This document shows positions 60,936 to 64,000 of a stretch of 64,000 nt of DNA, piece by piece (positions within the stretch are counted from its first letter, which is position 1; each line of letters starts with the position of its first letter). The notes under the pieces are model-generated. The model was not told the DNA's origin. It did no database searches and was given only the letters and a program-made list of their open reading frames with translations. Where the stretch lies: contig NZ_KB893739.1 of assembly GCF_000374165.1 (NCBI RefSeq), positions 1 to 64,000 on the forward strand, written 5' to 3'. This DNA comes from Parafrankia elaeagni. GTDB taxonomy: Bacteria; Actinomycetota; Actinomycetes; Frankiales; Frankiaceae. The position numbers and the translations under genes were made by a program.

Positions 60936-64000
<3,065 letters not shown>

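Overview
The window is a GC-rich actinobacterial chromosome segment, most likely from Frankia or a close relative. The order guaB3-guaB2-DUF5319-whiB-groEL/groES-tsaD-rimI-tsaB-tsaE-alr-nnr-glmS-glmM-rpsI-rplM-truA-rplQ-rpoA-rpsD matches the actinobacterial chromosome core, for example the Mycobacterium tuberculosis Rv3410c-Rv3459c neighbourhood. Long Pro/Gly-rich single-pass membrane proteins and frequent GTG starts also point to a high-GC actinobacterium. The genus is an inference from style and gene order. Nearly every gene is on the minus strand; the plus-strand exceptions are DUF5319, whiB, azoR, a small Cys-tailed protein, padR, one membrane protein and a DNA glycosylase.

Region 1-10 kb holds a probably truncated lipoprotein solute-binding protein, two large low-complexity membrane proteins, and the IMP dehydrogenase pair guaB3/guaB2. 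Region 10-16 kb holds DUF5319, a WhiD/WhiB3-type WhiB protein, groES-groEL under a CIRCE/HrcA operator, and a MarR gene with a small partner, divergent from an azoreductase. Region 16-28 kb holds the t6A tRNA modification genes tsaD, tsaB and tsaE with rimI, a TetR regulator, an alpha/beta hydrolase, alanine racemase, NAD(P)HX repair, a SWIM zinc-finger protein and a PadR regulator. Region 28-36 kb holds the amino-sugar genes glmS and glmM, rpsI-rplM, another membrane protein and truA.

Region 36-59 kb is one uninterrupted block of translation genes. In the direction of transcription these are the str cluster (rpsL-rpsG-fusA-tuf), the S10 and spc clusters (rpsJ to rplO), secY-adk-map, and the alpha cluster (infA-rpmJ-rpsM-rpsK-rpsD-rpoA-rplQ). 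Strong GC hairpins after tuf, rplO and rplQ, and promoter-like sites before rpsL, rpsJ, secY and infA, divide it into transcription units. Between rpsL and rpoC sits a small accessory island: a uracil-DNA-glycosylase-family gene and a VapBC-type toxin-antitoxin pair. The window ends inside rpoC, which has its own 18-bp terminator hairpin.

No tRNA, rRNA, CRISPR array, insertion sequence or phage gene was seen, and I found no convincing new multi-gene defence or biosynthetic system. The most unusual signals are in-frame repeat expansions inside essential genes (glmS, tsaB), a nested palindromic operator between marR and azoR, a toxin-antitoxin pair with tandem 11-bp repeats at an apparently leaderless start, very large perfect palindromes, and a TTG-initiated rpsL behind a long leader.
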